Positions 53,031 through 62,586 of a stretch of 64,000 nucleotides of DNA are shown here, in pieces. Source of the DNA: UBA5066 sp048500275 (lineage in GTDB: Bacteria; Acidobacteriota; Thermoanaerobaculia; UBA5066); assembly GCA_048500275.1 (NCBI GenBank), contig JASNYI010000003.1, forward strand, positions 1,364,001 through 1,428,000. Direction: 5' to 3'. Position 1 is the stretch's first letter; every line of letters starts with the position of its first letter. The position numbers were made by a program, and so were the translations under genes. Below the pieces are notes generated by a model, which was not told the DNA's origin, did no database searches, and saw nothing but the letters and a program-made list of their open reading frames with translations.

Positions 53031-55138
53031 CGGGAGGAGCTCCTCTCGCCGGTCCCTGCGCGAAGGCCGGCGACCGTCAGCGCGAGACCGAGGACCGAGA
53101 TCACGCCGGACATGATCAGCCAGGTTCCCCGGGGCCGCAAACGGACGACGTGACGGCCCGGGGGAACGGCCAGGCCCGTGAACCCGAGATTCGCGTCGTC
53201 CGGCGCGACGGAGACCCCGTCGAGGGCGGCGTCGCGGGCCGCGACGAGCGGACGGGACACGAGGAGGTAGGCGGGCGCGGGGCCCGGGACCTCGACTTCC
53301 AGCTCGAGCCGCGAAGGGCGATCCGAGATCCGGAGGAGGCGACCCGCGCCGGGCTCCGTGCCGGACGCCGGCTCGCGCTCCACGAAGGCCGTGTCGACGG
53401 GGACCCTCTCGCGGAGAAAACGCGTCGAACGCTCCCGCGGGTCCTCTACGGCGACGACCCTCCGCACGAACCGAATGGGCGGGACCGCCCCGGGCAGAGG
53501 GCGAAGGCTCGGCACGGGGACTCCCCCGGGTCCCGGGCCCGCCTCGACGACGGCGACGGCCCCGGCCGCGCGCGCCAGCGCCTCGGGCACCGGGCTCGCG
53601 GGCGGCGACGCCTCGACGAAGGCGGCCCACTCGAGCTGGGCCCGCGGCAGCGTGACGTCGTAGTCCCTCTCGAGGACCGTGCCGACGCCGAAGAGGCCGG
53701 GCGAGCCGTGGAGGGCCCACCGGGCCATCCAGGGACCGGCCGCGGAAGGGCCGGGCCGCGCGACGCCCGCCGGCAGGCTCCAGGCCGCCCGGACGAAGAC
53801 CCTCGGAGGCGTTCCCGCAGCGGAGGCGTCGGGCAACCCGGAGAGGACCGCGGGACGCTCCTCGAGTAGGCTCGCCGGAGCCATCGGCAGGAGCCGGCGC
53901 GTCACGGCGTCCCGGTCCAGGAGGACGAGGCCCGCGAGGAGCGCGAAGGCCGCCCCGAGACGCCGAACGGGAACCGCCCGCTCGAGCGCGCCCGCCCCGA
54001 GGGCCGCCAGCCACACGACGCCGAAGACGAAGAGGACGGCGTACTTCTCCGGGTAGCGGAGCGAGGAGGCGAACGGAAAGGCGCGGAGGAAGAGGCCGAA
54101 GACGGGCGTCGCCGGACCGAGGGCGAGAAGGACTCCGAGGACCGCGAGAAACGACGCCCTCGCCCGCGCCCCGCGGCCGGCCACGAGGCCGAAGAGCGCG
54201 AGCGTCCAGGCGAGCCGGCCGGGGGTCAGCGAGGGGAAGTACGGGTACGAGGGGACGCCCTCGGCCTTGAGGACGCGGGTCCAGTCGGCTACGGCGCCGT
54301 CGTGAAGAAGCTCCCCGAGGCGAACCGTCGGAAGGGAGCCCTGCGCCGCGAAACCGGGGAGGAGCGCCCCGTCGACGCTCCGGATGCTCTCGACCCCCGT
54401 CACGAGGAGGGCCCCGAGCGCTGGCGCCGCGAGGAGGGCCCCGAGGAGAGCCGCCGCCGCCCAGAGTCCCGCGGTCTCGAGACGCTCCCGCGTGCCGGTC
54501 CTCTCTCCCCTTCCGGCCAGGAAGACGAGCGCGAGGAGAGCCGCCGCCACGACCGGCTCCGGGACGGAGGCCACGACGAGGAGCGCCGTCGCGAGGCCGA
54601 GGAGTGCGACGGAGCGGGGGCTCCGCTTCGATCGGACGTGGAGGAGCCCGGCGGCGAACCACGGCAGGGCCGCGTGTGCCGAAGACGTGCTCAGGAAGCT
54701 GGCCGAGGAGGCAGTGACCCCGCACGCCCCCCACGCCAGGGCGCCAAAGGCCGACGAAAGGGGCGGCAGGCCCGCGACGCGCAGGAAGACGGCGAAGCCC
54801 GCGGCGCCCGTGAGGACCCTCACGAGGATCCAGGCCTTCGCCGCGGCCGCCATCGGCAGGAGAAGGAACAGCGTGTTCCCCGGGTCGAAGGCGCCCGCCC
54901 CGGGAGAGGAGAGGAGCGGGAGCCCGCCCCCCCGGTAGCGGTCGATCCAGGGCATCTCGCCCGCCCTCACCGCCTCGACGAGGTGCGCCTTCAGCGGGTA
55001 GAAGTAGGGCACGAGATCCCGCCCCGACGGCACGCCGGGACCGAGGAGCGCCCGATACGGAACGACGAGCAGCACCAGGACGAGGAGGAGCGCCATCGGG
55101 AACGGCCTGCTCCCGGCGAGCTCCCGCAGCGCCTTCAA
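53027..55138 (-). CDS. YfhO-like multipass membrane protein, second copy
   Basis: About 703 residues from a TTG at 55,138 that overlaps the upstream stop (TTGA); an ATG at 55,096 is an alternative. Roughly a dozen membrane helices (MALLLVLVLLVVPYRALLG at the front), a motif like FDPGNTLFLLLPMAAAAKAW after the first helices, LRYPEKYAVLFVFGVVW in the middle, and a C-terminal soluble beta-domain with LEVEVPGPAPAYLLVSRPLV. These are features of bacterial YfhO proteins, GT-C-related membrane proteins linked to glycosylation of teichoic acid or other polymers. Its neighbour at 55,135 has the same layout, so they are paralogues. Confidence 0.78.
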   Translation of the reverse strand: MKALRELAGSRPFPMALLLVLVLLVVPYRALLGPGVPSGRDLVPYFYPLKAHLVEAVRAGEMPWIDRYRGGGLPLLSSPGAGAFDPGNTLFLLLPMAAAAKAWILVRVLTGAAGFAVFLRVAGLPPLSSAFGALAWGACGVTASSASFLSTSSAHAALPWFAAGLLHVRSKRSPRSVALLGLATALLVVASVPEPVVAAALLALVFLAGRGERTGTRERLETAGLWAAAALLGALLAAPALGALLVTGVESIRSVDGALLPGFAAQGSLPTVRLGELLHDGAVADWTRVLKAEGVPSYPYFPSLTPGRLAWTLALFGLVAGRGARARASFLAVLGVLLALGPATPVFGLFLRAFPFASSLRYPEKYAVLFVFGVVWLAALGAGALERAVPVRRLGAAFALLAGLVLLDRDAVTRRLLPMAPASLLEERPAVLSGLPDASAAGTPPRVFVRAAWSLPAGVARPGPSAAGPWMARWALHGSPGLFGVGTVLERDYDVTLPRAQLEWAAFVEASPPASPVPEALARAAGAVAVVEAGPGPGGVPVPSLRPLPGAVPPIRFVRRVVAVEDPRERSTRFLRERVPVDTAFVEREPASGTEPGAGRLLRISDRPSRLELEVEVPGPAPAYLLVSRPLVAARDAALDGVSVAPDDANLGFTGLAVPPGRHVVRLRPRGTWLIMSGVISVLGLALTVAGLRAGTGERSSSR

Positions 55139-57447
55139 GCCCTGTTCCCCCGTCCCACCAGGAACGCCCCCGCGGCGAGCGAGAGGAGCGTCGCGACGAG
55201 GCCCGCCGAAAGGAAGCCGTTCTCGTAGGAGAGGACGATCTCGTGCTTCCCCGCCGGGACGGGGAGGGCGGTGAGGAAGCCGTCGGCCAGGAGGCTCTCG
55301 ACCGTCACTCCGTCGACGCGGGCCTTCCAGCCGGGGTCGAAGGTCCTCGCCACGACGAGGAGTCCGCCGGGTGATCCGACGCGGACCTCGAGCCTGTGAC
55401 GGTGATTCGTCCTCTCGACGAGCTCGACGTCTCCCGCGCCGAAGGCGACGGGGGGACCGGTCCCTTCGAGGACCGTCTCGCCGAGCGGATCGCCGGGGGC
55501 GGGCGGGAGGAGGGTCGGCGGCGCGAACGAGGCTCTCCTCACGAGGAGGTGCTCCGGCCTCGCGCGGTCGATGGATACGACCCGGCCGAGGCCGAAGCGG
55601 GCCACCTCGCGAACGCCCTCCGGGTCCGGACCCGGCGCGTCGGTCCGCGCCGCGGCGACCCCGATCGTGCGGAGGCGACGGACCTTCTCTTCGCCCCACG
55701 GCATCCGCGCGAGGGCCGCCGCGAACGCGACGGCCGCGGGCGGCGACATCCGGTCGACGTCGTTGTCCCCTCCGTAGCGGAGGCCGAAGGCCGCGCCCGT
55801 GCCCGGCCGGAGCGGGTCCAGGCCGTCCCGCTCGCGGGCCAGCGCCGTGGCCCGCGCCGGGTCGTCGGCCCCGTCCACGTAGAAGCGCCCGCTCCCGGCC
55901 GCCGAGAGCGCCGCGCGGACCTCGGCCGGAGGCGAGCCCCAGAGCCCGGGCGGGCCCGCCGGCGCCGAGCCCGCGACGCGCCGCCCCGCGTCGAGAAGGA
56001 AGAGCGCCGATACGAGGACGGCCGCCGCTGTCGGGGCGAGCCTCCCCGAGCGGACGAGGCGCGGCAGGAAAGCCAGGAGCAGCGCCGTCGCGAGCCCGGC
56101 CAGGAGGAGCGGCGCGAGGAGGGCCGCCGCGCGGTCCGCCGACACGTCCGCGCCGGCCAGACCGGCCGTACGCAGGAACGCCGCGAGGGCGCCGGGAGAG
56201 GCCAGCGCGAGGGCGGCGGGAACGGAGAGGGCCGCGGCCAGGAGGCCGGCGGTGATCGCGAAGCGGCGGCGGGCGCCTGCGTCCGCGCGGACGACGTCGA
56301 GCCCGACTGCCGCGGCGCCGCAAAGGCCGAGCGTCGCGAGGATCCACCACTTCTCCGGGTACCTGAGGACCGGGAACGCCGCAAGGAGCGCCCCCACCGG
56401 CGGGAAGAAGCGCCCGAAAGACAGGAGAGCCGCGGCAGCGGCGAGCCCGAGCGCGGCCCGCCCCCGGGGGTCGCCGGCCGCCGCGGCTGCGAGGACGAGC
56501 GGGACGAGGCCGAGCGCAAGGTCGTGGAAGTAGGGATTTCCCGCGTCGAAGGTCGAGGCTCCCCAGTAATCGCGGGCGTCCTCGGCCCGCGGGTCGCCCG
56601 CGAGGCGGGGCTCGAGCAGGGTCACGAGGCGCGCCGGGCGAACCGACCAGAAGAGCGCCCCCTCCTCGGCCCGCATGCCGGTGCCGCGGGCCGATCGCGA
56701 CAGCTCGCCGGCCGTCGGCAGGAGCTGGACGGCGGCGACGCCCGCGGAGAGGAGCGCCGCCGCGCCGAGGGCAGCGACGCGGCGTCGGGCCCCGGACGAG
56801 CGCCCGGCCCGCGCGTCGAAGAGGGTCCGGACGAGTACGAGCCCCACGGCGCCGGCGACCCCGACGGCCGTGACGACCGGCTCTCCGCCGAGGAGGGAGA
56901 GCCCCAGGGCCAGCCCGGCGATCCCGACGCGGCGGCTCGCGCCACGGGGGTCGGACGGGTCGAGCGTCCCCAGCGCGACGAGCGCGAGGGGGAGCGGTGC
57001 GAGGGACGCGACGGTCGTGAAGAGGAGAGGCGCCGTCTGGAAGACGCCCGAGAAGAGGAGGAAGAGCCCTCCCGCGGCCGCGGCGCCCCCGGAGAGCCCG
57101 AGCCGGCGAAGCGCCGCGTACGCGACGAGAAGGACGAGGGCGACGTGGAGGAGGAGGAGCCCTGTCGTCCCGACGAACGGGACGAGCCAGGTCCCGGGCC
57201 AGAAGACGGCCGCGTTGGGGTTCGCGGCGAGCGCCCGCCCCGCGCCGGACGCGTCGTTCCAGAGCGGCAGCTCCCCGGCGGAGAGGAGACGCGCCGTGAC
57301 CTCGCGCAGGGGGACGAAGAAGAAGACGGCGTCGCGCCCGACGACGCTCCCGCCCGCGAGGTAGTCCTGGTAGCGAACGGCGGCGGCGCCGAAGAGCGCC
57401 GCCGGCGCGGCGAGGGGAGCGAGGCGGGCGAGGCGCCCCGGCGTCAC
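55135..57447 (-). CDS. YfhO-like multipass membrane protein, first copy
   Basis: 770 residues from a GTG that overlaps the stop of the glycosyltransferase-methyltransferase gene (GTGA). It starts with a cytoplasmic-to-membrane run and the luminal segment REVTARLLSAGELPLWNDAS followed by NPNAAVFWPGTWLVPFVG, resembling the DLxxxxxPxW part of GT-C enzymes. Many helices follow, with FPVLRYPEKWWILATLGLCG shared with the second copy, and the C-terminal beta-domain holds FDPGWKARVDG and PAGKHEIVLSYENGFLSAG, the hallmark of the YfhO C-terminus. The pair probably acts on the same glycan or lipid precursor as the neighbouring enzymes. Confidence 0.82.
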   Translation of the reverse strand: MTPGRLARLAPLAAPAALFGAAAVRYQDYLAGGSVVGRDAVFFFVPLREVTARLLSAGELPLWNDASGAGRALAANPNAAVFWPGTWLVPFVGTTGLLLLHVALVLLVAYAALRRLGLSGGAAAAGGLFLLFSGVFQTAPLLFTTVASLAPLPLALVALGTLDPSDPRGASRRVGIAGLALGLSLLGGEPVVTAVGVAGAVGLVLVRTLFDARAGRSSGARRRVAALGAAALLSAGVAAVQLLPTAGELSRSARGTGMRAEEGALFWSVRPARLVTLLEPRLAGDPRAEDARDYWGASTFDAGNPYFHDLALGLVPLVLAAAAAGDPRGRAALGLAAAAALLSFGRFFPPVGALLAAFPVLRYPEKWWILATLGLCGAAAVGLDVVRADAGARRRFAITAGLLAAALSVPAALALASPGALAAFLRTAGLAGADVSADRAAALLAPLLLAGLATALLLAFLPRLVRSGRLAPTAAAVLVSALFLLDAGRRVAGSAPAGPPGLWGSPPAEVRAALSAAGSGRFYVDGADDPARATALARERDGLDPLRPGTGAAFGLRYGGDNDVDRMSPPAAVAFAAALARMPWGEEKVRRLRTIGVAAARTDAPGPDPEGVREVARFGLGRVVSIDRARPEHLLVRRASFAPPTLLPPAPGDPLGETVLEGTGPPVAFGAGDVELVERTNHRHRLEVRVGSPGGLLVVARTFDPGWKARVDGVTVESLLADGFLTALPVPAGKHEIVLSYENGFLSAGLVATLLSLAAGAFLVGRGNRA

Positions 57448-58847
57448 GCCTTCCGCGCCACGACGAGGAGCGACATCCCGAAGGACGGTTCCTTCTTCTC
57501 CTCGAGCTTCAGCAGGGGAAGGATCCACCGGAACGCGGCGAGCTGGCCCTTCGGAAGGACCTTCCGCTTCAGGACCCGGGAGTTCAGCCACCACCCGAGA
57601 ACGCCCGGCCGGTTCAGGAAGCGAATCTGCTCGACATCCAGGCCCGCCGCGGAGACGAGCTGCCGGAGCTCGTCCTTCTCGTACCGGCGGTAGTGGTGGA
57701 GGTGGACGTCGAGCGTTCCGAAGAGCGCCTTCAGCGACGGGACGAGGAGGACGAGGCGCCCCCCCTTCGGGAGGACCGAGGCGAAGTCCGCGAGCGTCGC
57801 CGCGTCGTCCTCGATGTGCTCGAGGACGTTCAGGCAGACGATGGTGTCGACCTCCTCGGCGAGGAGTGCGGCCCGGTCCTCTCCGGAGAGCGGGAACCGG
57901 TACGAGGCGATCTTCACGTTCGAGCGGGCGCCGAACTTCGCCTTCAGCTCGCGGACGTAGTGGACCTCGACGTCCGACGCCACGACACGCTCGCGGTCGA
58001 CGAAGAAGCGCGTCTGGTTCCCGACCCCCGAGCCGACCTCGAGGATCCGCCTGCCGAGCACCGCGTCGAAGCGGTCGTGCAGCCAGGCGTTGTAGGGGGC
58101 GAGCTTCTCCATCCGGCGGAGCGTCATCGCCCCGACGTCCCCCCGCGGCGCCTCCCACCGGAAGTACTTCAGGATGACCCAGACGGCCTGCAGGGCGTCC
58201 TTGAAGCCGATCTTCTTTCCTTCCTCGTAGGTCCGCCCGCGGTAGGAGATCGGGATCTCGAAGATCCGCGCCCGCATCCGAGAGACCTTGCAGGTGATCT
58301 CGGGCTCGATGCCGAAGCGCTTCGACTGCAGGTCGAGCCGGTCGGCGACGGAGCGCGTCATCACCTTGTAGCAGGTCTCCATGTCCGTCAGGTTCAGGTT
58401 CGTGAACATGTTGGACATGAGGGTGAGGAGCCGGTTCCCCACCGTGTGCCAGAAGTAGAGGACGCGGTGCCCGCCCGGGTGGCCGAGGAACCGCGAGCCG
58501 TAGACGATGTCCGCCTCGCCCTCGAGGATCGGGCGCAGGAGGACGGGGTACTCGCGCGGGTCGTACTCGAGGTCGGCGTCCTGGATGACGAGGAGGTCGC
58601 CGGTGGACGCGCGCATGCCGGTCCAGACCGCCGCCCCCTTGCCCATGTTCTTCGGCTGGAAGACGGCGCGAATGCCGTCCTTCCCGTCGAGCTCGCGGAG
58701 GATGTCCCGCGTTCCGTCCGTCGAGCCGTCGTCGACGATGACGAGCTCCTTCTCGATCTCTCCGAGGTCGACGGAGAGGACCCGGCCGACGATCTCCCGA
58801 AGCGTCTTCCGCTCGTTGTAGGCGGGCATGATGATCGACAGCTTCAC
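57444..58847 (-). CDS. Fusion: family 2 glycosyltransferase + SAM methyltransferase
   Basis: 467 residues. Residues 1-230 are a GT2 domain of the dolichyl-phosphate-sugar synthase type: IIMPAYNERKTL, VIVDDGSTDGT (36-46), VIQDADLEYDP (DAD at 90-92), VYGSRFLG, and no C-terminal membrane anchor. Residues 245-467 form a class I methyltransferase: RRILEVGSGVGNQTRFF (266-282), CLNVLEHIEDD, and PSLKALFGTLDVHLHHYRRY. The fusion would make a polyprenyl-phosphate sugar and methylate a related acceptor. GTG start overlaps the upstream stop by four bases. Confidence 0.9.
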   Translation of the reverse strand: MKLSIIMPAYNERKTLREIVGRVLSVDLGEIEKELVIVDDGSTDGTRDILRELDGKDGIRAVFQPKNMGKGAAVWTGMRASTGDLLVIQDADLEYDPREYPVLLRPILEGEADIVYGSRFLGHPGGHRVLYFWHTVGNRLLTLMSNMFTNLNLTDMETCYKVMTRSVADRLDLQSKRFGIEPEITCKVSRMRARIFEIPISYRGRTYEEGKKIGFKDALQAVWVILKYFRWEAPRGDVGAMTLRRMEKLAPYNAWLHDRFDAVLGRRILEVGSGVGNQTRFFVDRERVVASDVEVHYVRELKAKFGARSNVKIASYRFPLSGEDRAALLAEEVDTIVCLNVLEHIEDDAATLADFASVLPKGGRLVLLVPSLKALFGTLDVHLHHYRRYEKDELRQLVSAAGLDVEQIRFLNRPGVLGWWLNSRVLKRKVLPKGQLAAFRWILPLLKLEEKKEPSFGMSLLVVARKA

Positions 58848-60571
58848 GGCGGCGGAGTCCTCTCTTCGGGAAGTCGGTAGACGAGAATCGAGTATCCCAC
58901 GCGCCCCTCGAGGACCCCGCGCTCCTCCAGCGCCCCGCGGAGCCTCGCGTAGCCCGCCGCCCGGGGCGCGTCCCCGCGGAAGGCCATCAGCTCGGGCCCC
59001 GCCGCGAGGAGGAACGAGGAGACGGCGTAGAGACCGGGGATGAGCGGCGTCGAGGCCGCGTCGAAGAGGCGCGCCCCCGGGAGGTGGTACGGGGGAGAGC
59101 CGCCGCCGAAATAGGCGACCGTCGCCGCCGACGCCTCCCCCCGGCGCTCCAGCTCCCTCGAGAGGCGGACGAGGTCCTGCCCCCAGTCCAGGTTCGAGTC
59201 GTTCAGCCAGAGGTGCCCCCGCGCCGGGCCGCCCGAGGCGGCGTTGAAGAACGAGACCTCGTGCGGGTGGACCGAGAACGTCTCGGCCGCCTGCAGGAGC
59301 CCGCAGGCGAGGAGCGAAGCCGCCGCCGCGCCGCGCGGAAGACCGCGGACGACGGCGACCGCGGCGCCGACCGCGAGGAACGGGACGGCCGGGAGGACGT
59401 GCCGGACCCCGATGTTGTAGCTGCTCGCCACGCTCGAGAGGAAGACGTAGGCGGGAGGGAGGAGGAAGACGAGGGCTCCGTAGCCGGGCCGCAGGCGCCG
59501 GGACACGACGAGCGCGGCGGACAGGGCGACGACGGCGAGGAAGCCGAGCGACGACTTCACGAGGAAGGCGGTGAAGAAGTAGGCCGGGAAGCCATCGACG
59601 GAGACCTCGCCGCGGAAGACGTTCACGCCGCCTCCCCTGCGGTTCTGCTCGGCGATCCCGGCGAGGCCGGCCGCGAAGTGCCCGGCCGGCGGGAGGAGCC
59701 GGGAGAGGGCCGCGACGCGCTCCACGGTCGCCGCCGGCGCCTGCCGTCCGGCCAGGAAGAGCCTCGCCGAGCGCTCCGCTTCGGCCCGGGGCATGTTCCG
59801 CATCGAAACGGCGTAGACGCCGAGGAGGACCGTCCCCCCGACCGCTCCGGCCAGGAGGAGCCCGCCGAGCGGCCGGAGGGGAATCCGTCCCTCCTTGCGC
59901 CGGCGAACGAGGAGGGAGACGAGGACGAGGACGAGGAGGACCGGGACGAGGAAGACCGCCGTGAACTTCGCCGCGAGGGAGAAGCCGAGGAGGACGCCCG
60001 TCCCAGCCCACCGCGGCCACGACGGCCGGCGGAGCGCCGCGTAAGCGGCGACGACCGTCGCGAGGAAGCCGAGGGCCGCCGGGACGTCGGTGTGGAGGAA
60101 GGCCGCGTGGGCGACGAGCGTCGGCTCGAAGGAGAGAAGGAACGCCGCGCCGAGGCCGGCCAGGGGGCCGGCCACCTTCCACGCCGCGTGCGCCGCCAGG
60201 AGGACGAGGCCGAAGAAGATGAGCGGAAAGGGCCGGCGGGCGGCGGCGAGGAGCTTTTCCGGCGGGATCTCGTTGCGGTAGAGGAACGCCTGGGGCGCCT
60301 CGGCCGTCCGGAAGCTGAAGGGCTCGGGAAGGCGCGGGGGGCGAGCGCCCGAGAGGCCGGCCGAGGCCCCCGCCAGGAGCTTGGCGAGCGGAGGGTGCTC
60401 GAGGTTCGCCCAGTACGTGCCGGAGAGGGCGTACTCGCACCCGGCGAGGGCGTGGAACGGCTCGTCCATCGTGGCGCTGTCGAGGCGCTGGTGGTCGACG
60501 ACGAGGAAGGCGCCCAGGAGCGCGAGGAGGACGACACCCGCCATCGCGGCGCGGTTTCCCGGACGCATCAT
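58844..60571 (-). CDS. GT-C (family 39-like) membrane glycosyltransferase
   Basis: 575 residues, about 11 membrane helices. The first loop contains SATMDEPFHALAGCEYALSG with Asp36-Glu37, the catalytic pair of PMT/ArnT-like GT-C enzymes, followed by YWANLEHPPLAKLLAG, the classical HPP motif. The C-terminal third (HLWLNDSNLDWGQDLVRLSR) is typical of bacterial members with a WGQD motif. First gene of the five-gene operon. The start is ATG at 60,571, only 26 bases from the divergent STT3-like gene, so both promoters overlap. Confidence 0.88.
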   Translation of the reverse strand: MMRPGNRAAMAGVVLLALLGAFLVVDHQRLDSATMDEPFHALAGCEYALSGTYWANLEHPPLAKLLAGASAGLSGARPPRLPEPFSFRTAEAPQAFLYRNEIPPEKLLAAARRPFPLIFFGLVLLAAHAAWKVAGPLAGLGAAFLLSFEPTLVAHAAFLHTDVPAALGFLATVVAAYAALRRPSWPRWAGTGVLLGFSLAAKFTAVFLVPVLLVLVLVSLLVRRRKEGRIPLRPLGGLLLAGAVGGTVLLGVYAVSMRNMPRAEAERSARLFLAGRQAPAATVERVAALSRLLPPAGHFAAGLAGIAEQNRRGGGVNVFRGEVSVDGFPAYFFTAFLVKSSLGFLAVVALSAALVVSRRLRPGYGALVFLLPPAYVFLSSVASSYNIGVRHVLPAVPFLAVGAAVAVVRGLPRGAAAASLLACGLLQAAETFSVHPHEVSFFNAASGGPARGHLWLNDSNLDWGQDLVRLSRELERRGEASAATVAYFGGGSPPYHLPGARLFDAASTPLIPGLYAVSSFLLAAGPELMAFRGDAPRAAGYARLRGALEERGVLEGRVGYSILVYRLPEERTPPP

Positions 60572-60597
60572 TCGGCTCGAAGTGTAAGACTCGGGGG

Positions 60598-62586
60598 GTG
60601 AGCCCGCCCCGGATGACCCGCGACGACGCGCTGCTCCTCGCCGGGGCCTTCGCGCTCGCCCTCGCTGTGCGGCTCCTCTCCCTCCCCGCCGCCACGGACG
60701 GCGGGCTGCGGCTCGCGTCCCCTGACTCCTACGGCCACCTGCGCCGCGCCACCGCCGTCGCGCGGAGCTTCCCTCGCGTCCCCGTCCGCGACGCGTGGCT
60801 GAATCACCCCGACGGCGGGGTCTTCATCTGGCCCCCCGCGTTCGACCTCGTGGCGGGCGGCGTTGCCCGGCTGGCGTACGGCCGCGACGCGACGCAGGCC
60901 GAGGTCGCCCGCGTCCTCGCCGCGCTGCCGCCGCTCTTCGGGGCGCTCCACGTCGTCCCCCTCTTCTTCCTCGCGCGCCGGGTCCTCTCCCGCCGCCGGG
61001 CGGCTCTTGCCGCGGCCGCATACGCCCTCGTCCCCGCCGCCGCCATCTGGAGCCAGTTCGGGCACGGCGACCACCACGTCGCGGAGGTCCTGCTCCTGCT
61101 CTTCCTCCTTCTCGCCCTCGCGCGGACGCGCGAGGCCGGGCTCCCCGCCCGCACCGAGCAGCTGCGCGCCTTCCTCGCGGGCGGCGCGCTGGCCGCGATG
61201 GTCCTCACCTGGCAGGGAGCCGTCTTCGCAGCCGCCCTGGCGTTTCTCTGGGCGGCCCTCGCCCTCCGGCCGCGATCAGCCTGCCTCTTCGCCCTTTCCG
61301 CCACGGGCCTGACGGCGCTCGGGACGCTCCCGTACGCGGCCGGCCTCGACCTCCCGTTCACGTTCGTGTCGTTCGGCTGGTTCCAGCCGGCGCTCCTCCT
61401 CGCGGGGTCCGCCGCCGTCGCGGCCTTCGGGGCCGTCCGCGCCGCCGGACGGGCACGGCTCGCCTTCGCGGGGCTCGCCCTCTTCCTCGCTGCCGCCGCA
61501 GCCCCGCTCTCGTCCCCGCTCGCCTCGACCGTCCTGCGAGGCTCGCGCTACGTGGCGACGCACGCGGCGGGCTCCGCGGCCGACGAGATGGACCGCGGCG
61601 GCTACCTTTCCTACCCGAAGGACCTCCTCGCCGTCATCGCCGAGGCGCGGCCCCTTCTGAAACCGCCCTTCGCCTCCACTCTGAAGAGCGCGATCGAGGA
61701 GCTCTCCCCCGGCCTCGTCCTCCTGCCGGTCGCGGTCATCCTCTGGATCCGCAGGAGGGCCGACCGACGGCTCCTCGCGCTCTTCGGGGGCGCTCTCCTC
61801 GTCATGACGCTTTCCCAGCAGCGGAACGTCTACTACCTCGCCCCGTTCGCCGCCCTCGCCCTCGCCGAGACGCTCGCCCGGCTCGCCCCGCAAGGCCGGC
61901 TGCGCGCCCTTCCCGCCGCCCTCGCGGCCTCCGCGCTCCTCGTCGCCCTTCCGGGGCTCCCGCACTACGGCCGGATCGTGAAGTACTCCGGCGCCCCCGG
62001 GACCGACCTGGCCGAGACGCTGGAGCGGTTTCGCCGTCTCGCGCCGCCTCCCGCCGATCCCGCGGACCTCCCGCAGCCCCTGCCCGGCACGCTTCCGGGG
62101 TTCTTCGCCCCCTGGTCGGCGGGCCACTTCGTCACCGCCCTCACCGGCTATCCGGCCGCGGCCGACCCGTTCGGCTACGGCTGGCGGCGGCAGGCCCGGC
62201 TCTTCACGGCGACCGACGACGCGGAGGCCGGGCGAATCCTCTCCGAGTCGCGCTGCGCCTGGCTCTTCACGACGAACCTGCGCCCGGTCCTCCCCGCCTA
62301 CGCCGCCGCGGCCGGCCGGCCGGGGGTGCCGCCCGCGGCGACCTTCTCGGTTCGCGTCCACGAGTCGCCGTCGACGCGCCCGGTCCCGTTCCTCGAGCTC
62401 GCGATCGACTCGCGATCGGCCTACCGGACGAGCGACGGCCGGGTCGTCCCGCGCTTCCGGATCTGGCGGGTCAGAACGGCCAGGGAGTCGGGGGCAGCGC
62501 CTCTTCCGCCGCCTTCCTCGCCAGCAGCCGCGGCGGCACCGGCACTCCCTCCGGCATCGACCGCGCCAGCGCCCCCGCCCGCGTGA
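60598..62586 (+). CDS. STT3/PglB-like oligosaccharyltransferase
   Basis: 662 residues. N-terminal membrane region of 11-13 helices with the first loop ASPDSYGHLRRATAVARSFP (DxD-like metal site at Asp43) and NHPDGGVFIWPPAFD, then FGHGDHHVAEVLLLLF (155-163), the DHH motif of AglB-type enzymes. The periplasmic part has FFAPWSAGHFVTALTGYPAA near residue 502, occupying the place of the WWDYG acceptor site. This is the N-glycosylation transferase family, uncommon in most bacterial lineages. Start is GTG at 60,598 with a G-rich site, or ATG at 60,613. The last 116 bases overlap the converging gene and encode only a Pro/Ala-rich tail. Confidence 0.75.
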   Translation: MSPPRMTRDDALLLAGAFALALAVRLLSLPAATDGGLRLASPDSYGHLRRATAVARSFPRVPVRDAWLNHPDGGVFIWPPAFDLVAGGVARLAYGRDATQAEVARVLAALPPLFGALHVVPLFFLARRVLSRRRAALAAAAYALVPAAAIWSQFGHGDHHVAEVLLLLFLLLALARTREAGLPARTEQLRAFLAGGALAAMVLTWQGAVFAAALAFLWAALALRPRSACLFALSATGLTALGTLPYAAGLDLPFTFVSFGWFQPALLLAGSAAVAAFGAVRAAGRARLAFAGLALFLAAAAAPLSSPLASTVLRGSRYVATHAAGSAADEMDRGGYLSYPKDLLAVIAEARPLLKPPFASTLKSAIEELSPGLVLLPVAVILWIRRRADRRLLALFGGALLVMTLSQQRNVYYLAPFAALALAETLARLAPQGRLRALPAALAASALLVALPGLPHYGRIVKYSGAPGTDLAETLERFRRLAPPPADPADLPQPLPGTLPGFFAPWSAGHFVTALTGYPAAADPFGYGWRRQARLFTATDDAEAGRILSESRCAWLFTTNLRPVLPAYAAAAGRPGVPPAATFSVRVHESPSTRPVPFLELAIDSRSAYRTSDGRVVPRFRIWRVRTARESGAAPLPPPSSPAAAAAPALPPASTAPAPPPA

